Shown piece after piece: positions 16,517 through 25,186 of a stretch of DNA of 64,000 nt (within the stretch, counting starts at the first letter, position 1; each line of letters begins with the position of its first letter). The position numbers were made by a program, and so were the translations under genes. Where the stretch lies: contig JADJQY010000004.1 of the NCBI GenBank assembly GCA_016712505.1, forward strand, positions 310,001-374,000, given 5' to 3'. This DNA is from Candidatus Eiseniibacteriota bacterium. Lineage in GTDB: Bacteria > Eisenbacteria > RBG-16-71-46 > CAIMUX01. Below the pieces are notes generated by a model. It made no database searches, was not told the origin of the DNA, and worked only from the letters and a program-made list of their open reading frames with translations.

Positions 16517-18526
16517 CTGGACTCAGGAACGACACGGAGGAGGTGCGGAGCGGTCCCACGGCCCGCGACTGCTCCTCCTCTTTCTTGGCCCTTTTCCTGG
16601 GCCCTCTCGCTTCACATCCTGCTCGCCACCGCTGGAACTGGCGCCGTCTCGGCGAGTACGGCCCCGGCGCTCACGACCATCGCGACCGAACCTGATCCCT
16701 ACGTCGAGGAGCTGCTGGCGAGGGCGGATCGACTCGGACTGCACCACGACCGATACTGGCAGACGCTGCTTCACTACAAGCAAGGGTTCACCGGGACCCA
16801 TAGCCTGGTGGACGATCCGAAGTTCTTCTTGGATCCGCGCGGCAGCCACGATCCCAGGGCCGAGTTGCACGCAACGGTCCGGTCCTTCTTCTCGACCGCC
16901 CCAGCGGACACCAGCGCCGGGACCAAATCCCCCATCTGCCGCTTCATCGCGCGCTACACCTGGCTCAAGGATCGTTTGAGCATCGATGAGGCGAAACTCC
17001 CGACCTCCGGGTGTGAGGAGTTCGAAGATCTGATCGAGCAGATCAAGCCTGAATCCGCCACCCTGATCTTCCCCACTTCGTTCGTGAACAGCCCGGCGTC
17101 GATGTACGGACACACCCTCCTGACGATCGAAACCGCGACCAAGAGCAAGCTGCTTTCATACGCGATCAACTACTCCGCCCTCACCTCGGGTGCGGCATTC
17201 GCGCCGTTCTACATCGCCAAGGGACTCCTCGGCGGCTACCCTGGGTACTTTTCGATTCTTCCCTACTACGCGAAGTTGCAGGAGTACAGCGACGTCAACG
17301 ACCGGGACATCTGGGAGTATCCGCTCACGCTCGATCGGCAAGAAGTGCTGCGCCTCGTCATGCACACCTATGAGATGGAGAACATCTACTCGGACTACAA
17401 GTTCTTCAGCGAGAACTGCTCGTACGATCTCCTGTTCTTGATCGAGGCCGCCCGCCCGTCCGCCCAGCTCACCAATCGGTTCGGCTCCTGGGTCATCCCA
17501 CTCGACACGATTCGAGAGGTGGGAGAGTGCGGCCTGCTCTCGGAGCCGATCTACCGCCCTTCCAAATCGACCAAGGTCTCGTACCTCATCGGCAGCTTGC
17601 CCCCGCCTCGGCGCCGCGAGGCGCTGGACGTCGCCCTGGGTCGCCGATCTGCGCGGGAGGTGCTCGATCAACAATTGGATCACGAGACCAAGATCCGGGT
17701 CTCTGACCTCGCGATCGAGTACCTGCAGTACAAGTACACCAAGGGCGATCTGGCGAAGGCGGAGTACCTTCCCCGCTTTCTGAGCACATTGGAAGCGCGA
17801 AGCGGACTGGGTGCAGCCGACGAGTGGCGATACTCCATCCCACCTCCCCCTCGGCCCGATGGTGGCCACCGGTCGAACCGCCTCGCGTTCCGTGTGGGGA
17901 CAACCGATGGCGCGGCATTCCAGGAGCTGCGGGTGCGACCGGCCTATCACGCGCTGCTCGACCACGGCGCGGGGTACAAACCGGGCTCGCAAATCGTCTT
18001 CTGCGATCTGGTGGCGCGGTACTTCCCGGAACGGCGGTCGCTCCGGCTCGAGGGGATCGACCTGATCGACATCGTTTCGATCGCGCCCCGGGATCAGTAC
18101 TTCAAGCACCTATCCTGGAAGGTCCATACGGGATTTCTTCGCCCCGGGCTGGATCCCGATCGCGACCATCTGGTCTACGGCCTGCGGCCGGCCGTCGGCC
18201 TTGGACACCAGACGCGGGCTCTCGGGCTCAGTTATCTGATGCTCGACACCGACCTCCAGGTCGGAGGCGCACTCCGGAAGAGCTACTCGGTCGGGGGAGG
18301 CCTCAGCGCCGGTCTGCACCGGGAGATCCGTCCCTGGTGGCGCGCTCAGGCGACCGCGAGCTACCTACGCTACCCCTGGGGAGACACATCCCAGCGATTC
18401 GCAGCCAGGTTCGAGCAGAACTTCACCGTTCGAACCAACTTCGGCCTGTCTCTGGCGATCGAGAGGAGAGCTGACCGTGAGGAATCCCGCGTGGAGACCC
18501 AGGCTGGCGGAAGCGCGTTCTTCTAG
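16517..18526 (+). CDS. DUF4105 (Lnb N-terminal-like) envelope protein; start uncertain
   Basis: The first ATG/GTG/TTG in this frame is GTG 16808, but homologous-looking sequence runs well upstream in the same open frame: PYVEELLARADRLGLHH, YWQTLLHYKQG, then LVDDPKFFL. Ahead of that lies a signal-peptide-like stretch (SLHILLATAGTGAVSAS). No standard start codon precedes it; CTG 16517 is the only near candidate. Alternatively GTG 16543 in another frame (hydrophobic SSSFLALFLGPL) was joined by a one-base indel near 16.61 kb. The core has SMYGHTLL and FSENCSYDLLFLIE, the His and Cys motifs of the predicted papain/NlpC-like DUF4105 fold. The C-terminal half is beta-rich and ends in an aromatic residue, suggesting an outer-membrane barrel. 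Confidence 0.78.
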   Translation: MDSGTTRRRCGAVPRPATAPPLSWPFSWALSLHILLATAGTGAVSASTAPALTTIATEPDPYVEELLARADRLGLHHDRYWQTLLHYKQGFTGTHSLVDDPKFFLDPRGSHDPRAELHATVRSFFSTAPADTSAGTKSPICRFIARYTWLKDRLSIDEAKLPTSGCEEFEDLIEQIKPESATLIFPTSFVNSPASMYGHTLLTIETATKSKLLSYAINYSALTSGAAFAPFYIAKGLLGGYPGYFSILPYYAKLQEYSDVNDRDIWEYPLTLDRQEVLRLVMHTYEMENIYSDYKFFSENCSYDLLFLIEAARPSAQLTNRFGSWVIPLDTIREVGECGLLSEPIYRPSKSTKVSYLIGSLPPPRRREALDVALGRRSAREVLDQQLDHETKIRVSDLAIEYLQYKYTKGDLAKAEYLPRFLSTLEARSGLGAADEWRYSIPPPPRPDGGHRSNRLAFRVGTTDGAAFQELRVRPAYHALLDHGAGYKPGSQIVFCDLVARYFPERRSLRLEGIDLIDIVSIAPRDQYFKHLSWKVHTGFLRPGLDPDRDHLVYGLRPAVGLGHQTRALGLSYLMLDTDLQVGGALRKSYSVGGGLSAGLHREIRPWWRAQATASYLRYPWGDTSQRFAARFEQNFTVRTNFGLSLAIERRADREESRVETQAGGSAFF

Positions 18527-19158
18527 GCGCCGGCCGCACGCGGTGCAACTGCTCGTCTCCTGCGGGCTCGCCTGGGCCCTCGCCCAGTCATGCTCGCCCC
18601 GTCCCAGAGACGCGGGGTTCAGCCCTCCGCCGGCAATCAAAGGCGGGGCGATCTCCCCGGCGCCGCCGGCCAGCGGACGAGGCGCGAGCGCGATCGACCT
18701 GCGAATCGAGGACCTGCCCGGGGAACCTCTCGACCTGCTGGCACGGAGTTCGGTGGACTCGTGCCCGATCTGTGCGGAGAAGCTCCGTCGGGAGGCGTTC
18801 GGGCTCCTGGAGGAAACCTATCGACCCGGGCGAATCTTGGCCACCACTCCCACCGTCGGGCTGATCCGGGCGGAGGGACCGGACAACGAGCTGACCCCCG
18901 AGACGTTTCGGGGCTCCCTTCCGAGCCTGACCTTCCGGTTCCACACCTCCCAGCAGTCGGTTGGTCGGGATCGCTGACCACGATCTCACGGAGGCTGCGG
19001 CCCTCGAACCGCTGACCGCAACCCTCGATTCGACAGCGTTTCACGGCACCATACAGATCGTCGGCTACCCGTATGGGGATGGCGCTTCGTTCCTCTGGTC
19101 CGCCTCCGAGCAGGTTCTGCAGGTCCAGTGCAAGGTCTTGCCCAGCGGCCAGCGGTGA
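18477..19158 (+). pseudogene. lipoprotein of the DUF4105 cluster, one frameshift
   Basis: Starts GTG 18477 inside the end of the DUF4105 gene. A signal sequence leads to ALAQSC, a possible lipobox. The mature part reads CPICAEKLRREAFGLLEETYRPG, TPTVGLIRAEG and LPSLTFRFHTSQQSVG, then the frame ends at 18977. In the next frame the protein continues VGIADHDLTEAAALE, LDSTAFHGTIQIVGYPYGDG and VLQVQCKVLPSG to 19158. The two halves read as one polypeptide if one base is gained or lost around 18955-18965. Function unknown. Confidence 0.62.
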
Positions 19159-19378
19159 TGCCCGGCCGGAAGCGGCGTCCCGCGGGGACCCCGGCTACCC
19201 CTGCCCCCTTTGATCGGGAGTTATCCGCCGCCAAAGCGGCACCGGACCGTCCAACCGATACCAGCTTTTGCAATTTCCCGTCTTGATCGGAGGCAGGAGT
19301 CTGTCCTAAGTTCCTCCGCGTTCATGGCAGGGCAGGGCAGGGAGCGCCCAACAGGAACTCATGGAGGATAAGATCGAC

Positions 19379-19891
19379 ATGCGCAATCTCCTCATCGCTG
19401 CGGCCACGCTGGCCCTCAGCGCCGCGGTCTCGTTCGAGGCTTCGGCAGGAGTGACGACTGGAACGAAGGGGCTTGGTTTCGTCACCGATGACGCGCCGAT
19501 CGGCGGCCGGTACGTGGTGAGCCCGAAGATGGCGGTGGACCTCGGCATCGGCTTCGCCAAGCAGTCCGACGACGATGACACCACCGGGGATGAGGGCGCG
19601 ACGACGTTCAACCTGAACGTGGGTCTGCCGATCCTGATGCACGACGCCGGCAAGGCGATGCTCTGGCTCCGCCCGGGCATTGGCCTGAGCAACACCTCGT
19701 ACGATGCCGACGGCGTCGACAGCGACACCAACACCAACATCAGCGGCTTGCTCGTCGTCGAGGTCCCGGTCACGGACAACTTCACGGTCAGCGCGGCGCA
19801 CGGTCTGATCATTGACCTCGATCCGACCAATATCTCGACCGCCGGCCTCGGCTGGACGGGCGTCGGCTTCATGTACTACTTCGTGAAGTAA
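19379..19891 (+). CDS. small outer-membrane beta-barrel protein
   Basis: 170 residues: signal peptide MRNLLIAAATLALSAAVSF...ASA, then alternating strands with Gly and aromatic girdles, two Asp-rich loops (SDDDDTTGDE and DADGVDSDTNTN) and a final strand VGFMYYFVK ending in an aromatic-plus-Lys signature. This fits an eight-stranded OmpA/OmpX-like barrel. ATG 19379 gives a clean signal peptide and has GGAGG eleven bases upstream; ATG 19361 would add six polar residues. A strong terminator follows. Confidence 0.82.
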   Translation: MRNLLIAAATLALSAAVSFEASAGVTTGTKGLGFVTDDAPIGGRYVVSPKMAVDLGIGFAKQSDDDDTTGDEGATTFNLNVGLPILMHDAGKAMLWLRPGIGLSNTSYDADGVDSDTNTNISGLLVVEVPVTDNFTVSAAHGLIIDLDPTNISTAGLGWTGVGFMYYFVK

Positions 19892-19942
19892 GCGGGAGGC
19901 AACACCCAGCAAGCTTTCACCAGCACAACATCGTTGCTCGGA

Positions 19943-19983
19943 GCGGGCCGGTTTCCATCGCGAGACCGGCCCGCGTTCTTTCT
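19943..19983 (+). terminator. intrinsic terminator after beta-barrel gene
   Basis: Perfect 10-bp stem GCGGGCCGGT (19943-19952) / ACCGGCCCGC (19965-19974), 12-base loop, followed by GTTCTTTCT. It separates the barrel gene from the molybdopterin operon. Confidence 0.85.
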
Positions 19984-20091
19984 GCTCCAGCCACCAAATT
20001 CGGACCCTGCTGTCTGGTTGTGGAATCCACGCGCCCACTGCTAAGCTCCGGTGTCGCGCGCGCCTTTTGCGCCCGCGGCAAGGAGCTGGCC

Positions 20092-21087
20092 ATGACCGAT
20101 TCTCCCCGCCCCACCCTCCTCGACTGGTCGAACCGGAAGGTCGACTACCTGCGGATCTCGATCACCGATCGGTGTAACGAGCGGTGCGCCTACTGCATGC
20201 CGCATGACCTGAAGGACTGGCAGGAACGGGAAGAGATCCTCACCTACGAGGAGTTGCTCCGGGTGGTGCGAATCGCGGTCGGGCTCGGGTTCCGCAAGTT
20301 CCGGGTGACCGGGGGCGAGCCGCTGGTCCGGAAGGACGCCGACCGCTTCATCGAGTGGTTGGGAGCCACGCCGGGCGTCGAGTCGCTCGGACTCTCGACC
20401 AACGCCACCCTGCTCGCCCCGCTCGCGGATCGGCTGCGGGCGGCCGGGGTCCGCTCGGTCAACATCAGCCTCGACACGCTCGATCCGGAGACCTACAACC
20501 GGCTGACCCGGGGGCAGCTCGAGACCTGCCTGGGCGGGATCGATGCGGCGGTCGCGGCCGGATTTCCCCAGGTGAAGCTCAATGCCGTGCTGATGCGCGG
20601 GGTCAACGACCACGAGCTCGGAAACCTGGCCCGCTTCGCCCACGAGCGCGGCGCAATCCTCCGGTTCATCGAGCTGATGCCGGTCACGACCACCGAAGTG
20701 CTCTCGCGGGAGAACTTCCTCTCGGCCGAGGAAGCCCGGATCCTGCTGGGGGGTGAACTGGGACTCACCCCGCACGAAGAGCGGCTGGGACACGGCCCGG
20801 CAGTCTACTTCCGCACCGGCCTCGGCTCGATCGTCGGGTTCATCGGTGCGATGAGCGATCTCCACTTCTGCGACCTCTGCAACAAGATCCGCCTGACGCC
20901 GGACGGAAAGATCCGCCCCTGCCTGGGAAATCATCTCGAATTCGACCTCAAGGCGGTGCTGCGCGCCGGAGAGGACGACCAGGCGGTGGAGGCGGTGTTC
21001 CGATCCGCGCTCGGCCTCAAACCGCGCGAACACGATTTCCGTGAGCAGTACAAACCTGGTCGGCACATGACCGCGATCGGCGGCTGA
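20092..21087 (+). CDS. moaA: GTP 3',8-cyclase MoaA
   Basis: 331 residues. Radical-SAM enzyme converting GTP to 3',8-cyclo-GTP in molybdopterin synthesis. N-terminal iron-sulfur ligands are C28, C32 and C35 (DRCNERCAYC), followed by TGGEPLVR. The C-terminal cluster is CDLCNKIRLTPDGKIRPCLG, and the protein ends in the catalytic Gly-Gly tail (AIGG). ATG 20092 with AAGGAG seven bases upstream is preferred over an upstream in-frame start. The stop overlaps moaD by one base. Confidence 0.97.
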   Translation: MTDSPRPTLLDWSNRKVDYLRISITDRCNERCAYCMPHDLKDWQEREEILTYEELLRVVRIAVGLGFRKFRVTGGEPLVRKDADRFIEWLGATPGVESLGLSTNATLLAPLADRLRAAGVRSVNISLDTLDPETYNRLTRGQLETCLGGIDAAVAAGFPQVKLNAVLMRGVNDHELGNLARFAHERGAILRFIELMPVTTTEVLSRENFLSAEEARILLGGELGLTPHEERLGHGPAVYFRTGLGSIVGFIGAMSDLHFCDLCNKIRLTPDGKIRPCLGNHLEFDLKAVLRAGEDDQAVEAVFRSALGLKPREHDFREQYKPGRHMTAIGG

Positions 21088-21332
21088 TGCGGGTCACCGT
21101 ACGGCTCTTCTCGGTGCTCCGCCGCGGCGTCGACGCCGATGCAGTCGCTCTGGAACTTCCGGAGGGGGCCCGGTTGCGAGATGCGATCGAGTCTCTCCTG
21201 GCCCGCCATGAGGCCCTCCGTCCCTACGCTCCGTCCTGTATGGCGGCGGTCGGTTTGGAGTACGCTCCGCCGGACCATGAATTGCGCGACGGCGACGAGA
21301 TCTCGCTCATCCCCCCGGTCTCGGGAGGCTAG
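21087..21332 (+). CDS. moaD: molybdopterin synthase sulfur carrier MoaD
   Basis: 81 residues, ubiquitin-like fold, ending LIPPVSGG; the terminal Gly-Gly is adenylated and thiocarboxylated. Starts at TGATG, overlapping moaA. Works with MoaE encoded downstream. Confidence 0.93.
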   Translation: MRVTVRLFSVLRRGVDADAVALELPEGARLRDAIESLLARHEALRPYAPSCMAAVGLEYAPPDHELRDGDEISLIPPVSGG

Positions 21333-21420
21333 AGGAGAGCGGCACGCGCATCGACGCGGTCGACCCAATCCCGCAAAGGATGGCGCGGGGCACGGGGCGC
21401 GACCCGCACAATGGAGGAAG

Positions 21421-22146
21421 ATGAAACTCGCAGTGTGGCTCTTGCTCGGCGCGGCGGCCGTCTCCGCCTGTTCCACCAACAGCAAGCCGGTACCCGAAGA
21501 TGTGAAGAAGCAGGGCGTCCCGGTGGCGGACAAGTCAGCCACCGACTCGAAGCGTGCCTACGGGTCCGATGCGATGTCCGGAAACGCCCCCGCCAAGGGC
21601 CCGGCCGACATCATGAATCAGGCCGCCAATGCTCCATCCAGCCCCACCATGGAGGCGTCAGCCTCCGGTGCTGCCGGGAGCGCGGCCGGCCTCGCGTTCA
21701 AGGCCCCCGAGGGATGGAAGCAGGTACCGCCGGCCAGCCAGATGCGCGCAGCCCAGCTCAGCCTGCCGGCGGCGGGCGGCGAAGCCCCGGAGATGGTGCT
21801 CTTCTTCTTCGGCAGCGGTCAGGGCGGAGGCACGCAGGACAACATCGATCGCTGGATCGGCCAGGTGCAGCAGCCCGACGGTAGCTCTTCGAAGGCGAAG
21901 GCCAAGAGCGCCGAGCGAACGGTCGGTGGGCTCAAGATCACCACGGTGGTCGTCGACGGCAACTACGCCTCGGGCGGCATGATGGGCCAACCGACCGTGA
22001 TGAAGGAGAACTTCCGCCTCTGGGGAGCGGTGGTCGAAGGTCCGGGCGGCCCCTGGTTCTGGAAGTGCACCGGACCGAAGGCGGCGATGGAGGCTCAGGG
22101 AGCGGCGTTCGACGCCTTCCTCGCCTCGCTCATCCCCGCGCACTAG
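21421..22146 (+). CDS. lipoprotein of unknown function inside the moa operon
   Basis: 241 residues from ATG 21421 preceded by GGAGGAAG. Lipobox LGAAAVSAC-STN. A low-complexity linker rich in Ser, Ala and Pro runs to about residue 90. The C-terminal globular part begins FKAPEGWKQVPPASQMRAAQ and includes EMVLFFFGSGQGGG, NIDRWIGQV and GPGGPWFWKCTGPKAAME. It resembles uncharacterised secreted proteins with a GW-x-P start. It lies between moaD and moaE, four bases before moaE. No link to cofactor synthesis is visible. Confidence 0.85.
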   Translation: MKLAVWLLLGAAAVSACSTNSKPVPEDVKKQGVPVADKSATDSKRAYGSDAMSGNAPAKGPADIMNQAANAPSSPTMEASASGAAGSAAGLAFKAPEGWKQVPPASQMRAAQLSLPAAGGEAPEMVLFFFGSGQGGGTQDNIDRWIGQVQQPDGSSSKAKAKSAERTVGGLKITTVVVDGNYASGGMMGQPTVMKENFRLWGAVVEGPGGPWFWKCTGPKAAMEAQGAAFDAFLASLIPAH

Positions 22147-22149
22147 GCC

Positions 22150-22593
22150 GTGCTGCGACGTGTGGTACTGACCCGGGACCCGGTCGAGGCGGCACTGGCC
22201 GCCCTCGACCCAACCTGGGCGACCGATCCGCCGTCGCCCTCCGGGGATCTCCCCCCCGGTCACCCGCTCCACGGCGCGACCGGGGCATGGCTCGAGTTCT
22301 ACGGGGTGGTGCGTGCCTCCGAAGACGATCACCAGATCGTAGCGCTCGATTACGAAGCACATCCGGAGATGGCCCAGCATCAACTCGAGCAGCTCCTGAG
22401 TCGGCTCGAAACGCGCTACCCACTCCTCGCCGTCCTGGTGGTGCACCGCCTCGGGGTCGTGCCGGTGGGCACCGCCTCACTTCTCGTCCGGATCCTCTCG
22501 GCACATCGGAAGGAGGCGCTCGAAGCCTGCGCCACCCTGATCGACGAGCTCAAGACCTGGGTGCCGATCTGGAAGCACCCCGTGCGCGGTTGA
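22150..22593 (+). CDS. moaE: molybdopterin synthase catalytic subunit MoaE
   Basis: 147 residues, GTG start. Contains VVHRLGVVPVGTASLLV, SAHRKEALEAC and LKTWVPIWKHP, the substrate-binding blocks of MoaE, including the catalytic Lys region near the C-terminus. Transfers sulfur from MoaD onto precursor Z. moaC is not in the window. Confidence 0.93.
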   Translation: MLRRVVLTRDPVEAALAALDPTWATDPPSPSGDLPPGHPLHGATGAWLEFYGVVRASEDDHQIVALDYEAHPEMAQHQLEQLLSRLETRYPLLAVLVVHRLGVVPVGTASLLVRILSAHRKEALEACATLIDELKTWVPIWKHPVRG

Positions 22594-22600
22594 GCGCGCG

Positions 22601-23971
22601 GTGAAGCCGGATTCCGATCCGACCTGCCGGCCGCTAGCGCTCGCGGTCCCGCCCGAAGCCCTGCTCCTCGCCTGGCGCGATGCGCCGGGACTCTGCTTCC
22701 TCGACTCGGCCGACCGCGGGGGGTGGAGCCTCCTGGCGCGGGACCCGGTCGAGGTGGTCGAGGGCAGGCACGTCGCGGAGCGTCTGGTCCCGGATGTGCG
22801 ATGTGGCGCCGGCCGCTCCGCCGACTCCGGGCCACCGTTTCGCAGCGGTTGGATCGGGTTCCTCGCCTATGAGGCTGCGCCGGCGTTCGACCCGGCACAT
22901 CGGACGCATCCCCCGGAACCCGGGCTTCCGCTCGCCTGGTGGGGGCGGTACGCCGCGGCTCTCGCCTTCCACGAACCTTCCCGCGTGTGGTATCTGGTCC
23001 ACTCTCCCGACGCCCTGGGGCGCACCGCGGCGAACGCGCTCGAAGCCCGCCTGGCGGAGTCGTCGTTCCGGAGCACGGTACCCGGGGAGATCGCGATCGA
23101 CGACGGCGTGCCGCGAGAATCGACTTCACTCACCCGCGCCACCCACGCCGAACGGACCGCGACGATACTCGGATGGATCGCGCGGGGGGACATCTACCAA
23201 GCGAACCTCACCTACCGGGTCGAGCAGTCGCTCGCAGTCGATCCGGTTGCGCTCTACTCTGCGCTGCGCGCGGCGAACCCTGCTCCCTACGGCGCATACC
23301 TCTCCCCGGCGCCCGGCCTGACGATTCAGTCGAGCTCGCCCGAGCTGTTCCTTCGGGTGCGGGGCACGGCGGTCTGCACGCGACCGATCAAGGGGACGGC
23401 CGGACGCGATCCTGACAACCCGGTGAACGACCGGCGCATCGCCGAGGCGCTCCGCGCGAGCGTGAAGGATCGCGCCGAGCTGACCATGATCGTCGACCTG
23501 GAACGAAACGATCTCGGACGCGTCGCCCGGTTCGGCACGGTGCGGGTCGATCCGTTCCCCGAGGTCGAGAGCTATGCCGCGGTCCATCACCTGGTCGCGG
23601 GGGTGCACGCCGATCTCCCCCCTGGCCGCTCCTGGTTCGAACTGCTTGCCGCGTCCTTTCCCGGCGGCTCAGTCACCGGCGCCCCCAAGATCCGCGCGAT
23701 GGAGATCCTGAGCGAACTCGAGACCGCACCCCGCTTCGTCTACACCGGAACCTTGGGCTGGATTGACGACCGTGGCGACGGGGAACTTGCACTCGCCATC
23801 CGCACTCTCTGGACCTCGCGCGGCCAGGTCTGCTTCGGCGTGGGCGGCGGAGTGGTCGCGGATTCGACGGCGGAGGGAGAATGGTCCGAGACCGAACACA
23901 AGGCCCGGGCGCTTCGCGCCGCGCTCCAGCGGGTCGCGCGCGCGGAACCTCAGGACCGCCACTACTCGTAG
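22601..23971 (+). CDS. pabB: aminodeoxychorismate synthase component I / anthranilate synthase-like
   Basis: 456 residues, GTG start seven bases after moaE. The chorismate-binding domain shows RGDIYQANLTYR, SSSPELFLR, TRPIKGTAGRD, IVDLERNDLGRV, GSVTGAPKIRAMEIL and GVGGGVVADS. The PIKGT Lys is the PabB-type active-site residue, and DIYQANL is the PabB-type rather than TrpE-type sequence. It aminates chorismate toward p-aminobenzoate for folate. The 3' end overlaps the convergent ABC permease gene by ten bases. Confidence 0.92.
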   Translation: MKPDSDPTCRPLALAVPPEALLLAWRDAPGLCFLDSADRGGWSLLARDPVEVVEGRHVAERLVPDVRCGAGRSADSGPPFRSGWIGFLAYEAAPAFDPAHRTHPPEPGLPLAWWGRYAAALAFHEPSRVWYLVHSPDALGRTAANALEARLAESSFRSTVPGEIAIDDGVPRESTSLTRATHAERTATILGWIARGDIYQANLTYRVEQSLAVDPVALYSALRAANPAPYGAYLSPAPGLTIQSSSPELFLRVRGTAVCTRPIKGTAGRDPDNPVNDRRIAEALRASVKDRAELTMIVDLERNDLGRVARFGTVRVDPFPEVESYAAVHHLVAGVHADLPPGRSWFELLAASFPGGSVTGAPKIRAMEILSELETAPRFVYTGTLGWIDDRGDGELALAIRTLWTSRGQVCFGVGGGVVADSTAEGEWSETEHKARALRAALQRVARAEPQDRHYS

Positions 23972-25182
23972 CGCAGCGCCTCGATCGGATCGAGTTGCGA
24001 GGCCTTTCGCGCCGGCCAGAAGCCGAAGAAGATGCCGATCGCGGCGGCGAAACAGAACGCCACCACCACCGATTGCGGAGAGACCAAGACCGGCCAGCGG
24101 GCGAAGCGCGAGACCAGCTCTGCGGTCAGGAGTCCGAGCAGGATCCCGAGCACCCCTCCCAACGAGGCCAAGACGGTCGACTCGGCCAGAAACTGCAGCA
24201 ACACGTGCCACCCCTTGGCCCCGACCGCCATCCGGACTCCGATCTCTCGCGTCCGCTCCGTTACCGAGACCAGCATGATGTTCATGATCCCGATCCCACC
24301 CACGACCAGCGAGACCGAGGCGATCACCGCGAGGAGCACGCGCATCACCCCGGCGGTGGATCCCATCACGTTCTGGATGTCGGCCTGGGTGCGGATCGAA
24401 AAGTCGTCGGTGCCGCCCGGCGGGATGCGGTGCCGCGTGCGCAACAGCTCGGTCGCCGCCTCACTCGCCTGAGGCAGCGCGGCGGCCGAAGTCGCCGAGG
24501 CCATGATCATCGATAGGTAGGTCTGCCCCGACATCCGCTTCATCGCGGTGGTGTAGGGCACGATGATCACGTCGTCCTGGTCGCGCCCCCAGGTGTTCAT
24601 CCCCTTCTTGTCGAGCACCCCGACCACGGTGAAGGGCATCTTCTTGATCCGGATCACCTGCCCGACCGGATCCTCTCCCTGGAACAGCTGGTCCGCGATG
24701 GTCTGGCCGATCAGCGCCACCTTGGCCACGCTGCGCACGGCGGAGGGGTTGAAGTTTGCCCCCTTGACCACTGCCCAGCGGCGTATCGTGAGGTAGTCGA
24801 CCCCCACGCCCACCACCTGGGTGCTCCAGTTCTGGTTGCCGAAGATCACTTGGCCGCTGGTATTGACCACGGGTGAGACCGCGGTCAGGTAGGGAAGCTG
24901 CGTGGCCAGCGCTTCGACATCCCCCTCGGTGAGGCTCGAGTTGGTGCCGCCGCCCATCATCCGCCCGCCTCGGTAGTCGGATCCGGGGAAGATGTTGATC
25001 ACATTGTCCCCCAGGCTGGCGATCTGGCTCCGCACCATCGACGAGGCCCCTTCGCCGATCGCCACCATGGCAATCACCGCTCCGACCCCGATGATGATGC
25101 CGAGACAGGTAAGGGCCGAGCGCAGCTTGTTCCGCGCGATGGCGCGGAAGGCAACGCGGAGGATGAGGAAAAATCGGGTCAT
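23962..25182 (-). CDS. MacB-type ABC transporter permease
   Basis: 406 residues: N-terminal membrane segment with RNKLRSALTCLGIIIGVGAVIAM, a large periplasmic domain (about 45-280) with IGQTIADQLFQGEDPVG and VVGVLDKKG, then three membrane segments (SVSLVVGGIGIMNIMLVSV, a middle one, and AFCFAAAIGIFFGFWPARKA). ATG 25182 is used; the longer frame upstream is the ATPase 3' end. It forms the channel part of a MacAB-type exporter with the two genes upstream. Permease and ATPase are separate polypeptides here, unlike Escherichia coli MacB. Confidence 0.93.
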   Translation of the reverse strand: MTRFFLILRVAFRAIARNKLRSALTCLGIIIGVGAVIAMVAIGEGASSMVRSQIASLGDNVINIFPGSDYRGGRMMGGGTNSSLTEGDVEALATQLPYLTAVSPVVNTSGQVIFGNQNWSTQVVGVGVDYLTIRRWAVVKGANFNPSAVRSVAKVALIGQTIADQLFQGEDPVGQVIRIKKMPFTVVGVLDKKGMNTWGRDQDDVIIVPYTTAMKRMSGQTYLSMIMASATSAAALPQASEAATELLRTRHRIPPGGTDDFSIRTQADIQNVMGSTAGVMRVLLAVIASVSLVVGGIGIMNIMLVSVTERTREIGVRMAVGAKGWHVLLQFLAESTVLASLGGVLGILLGLLTAELVSRFARWPVLVSPQSVVVAFCFAAAIGIFFGFWPARKASQLDPIEALRYE

Positions 25183-25186
25183 GGTT

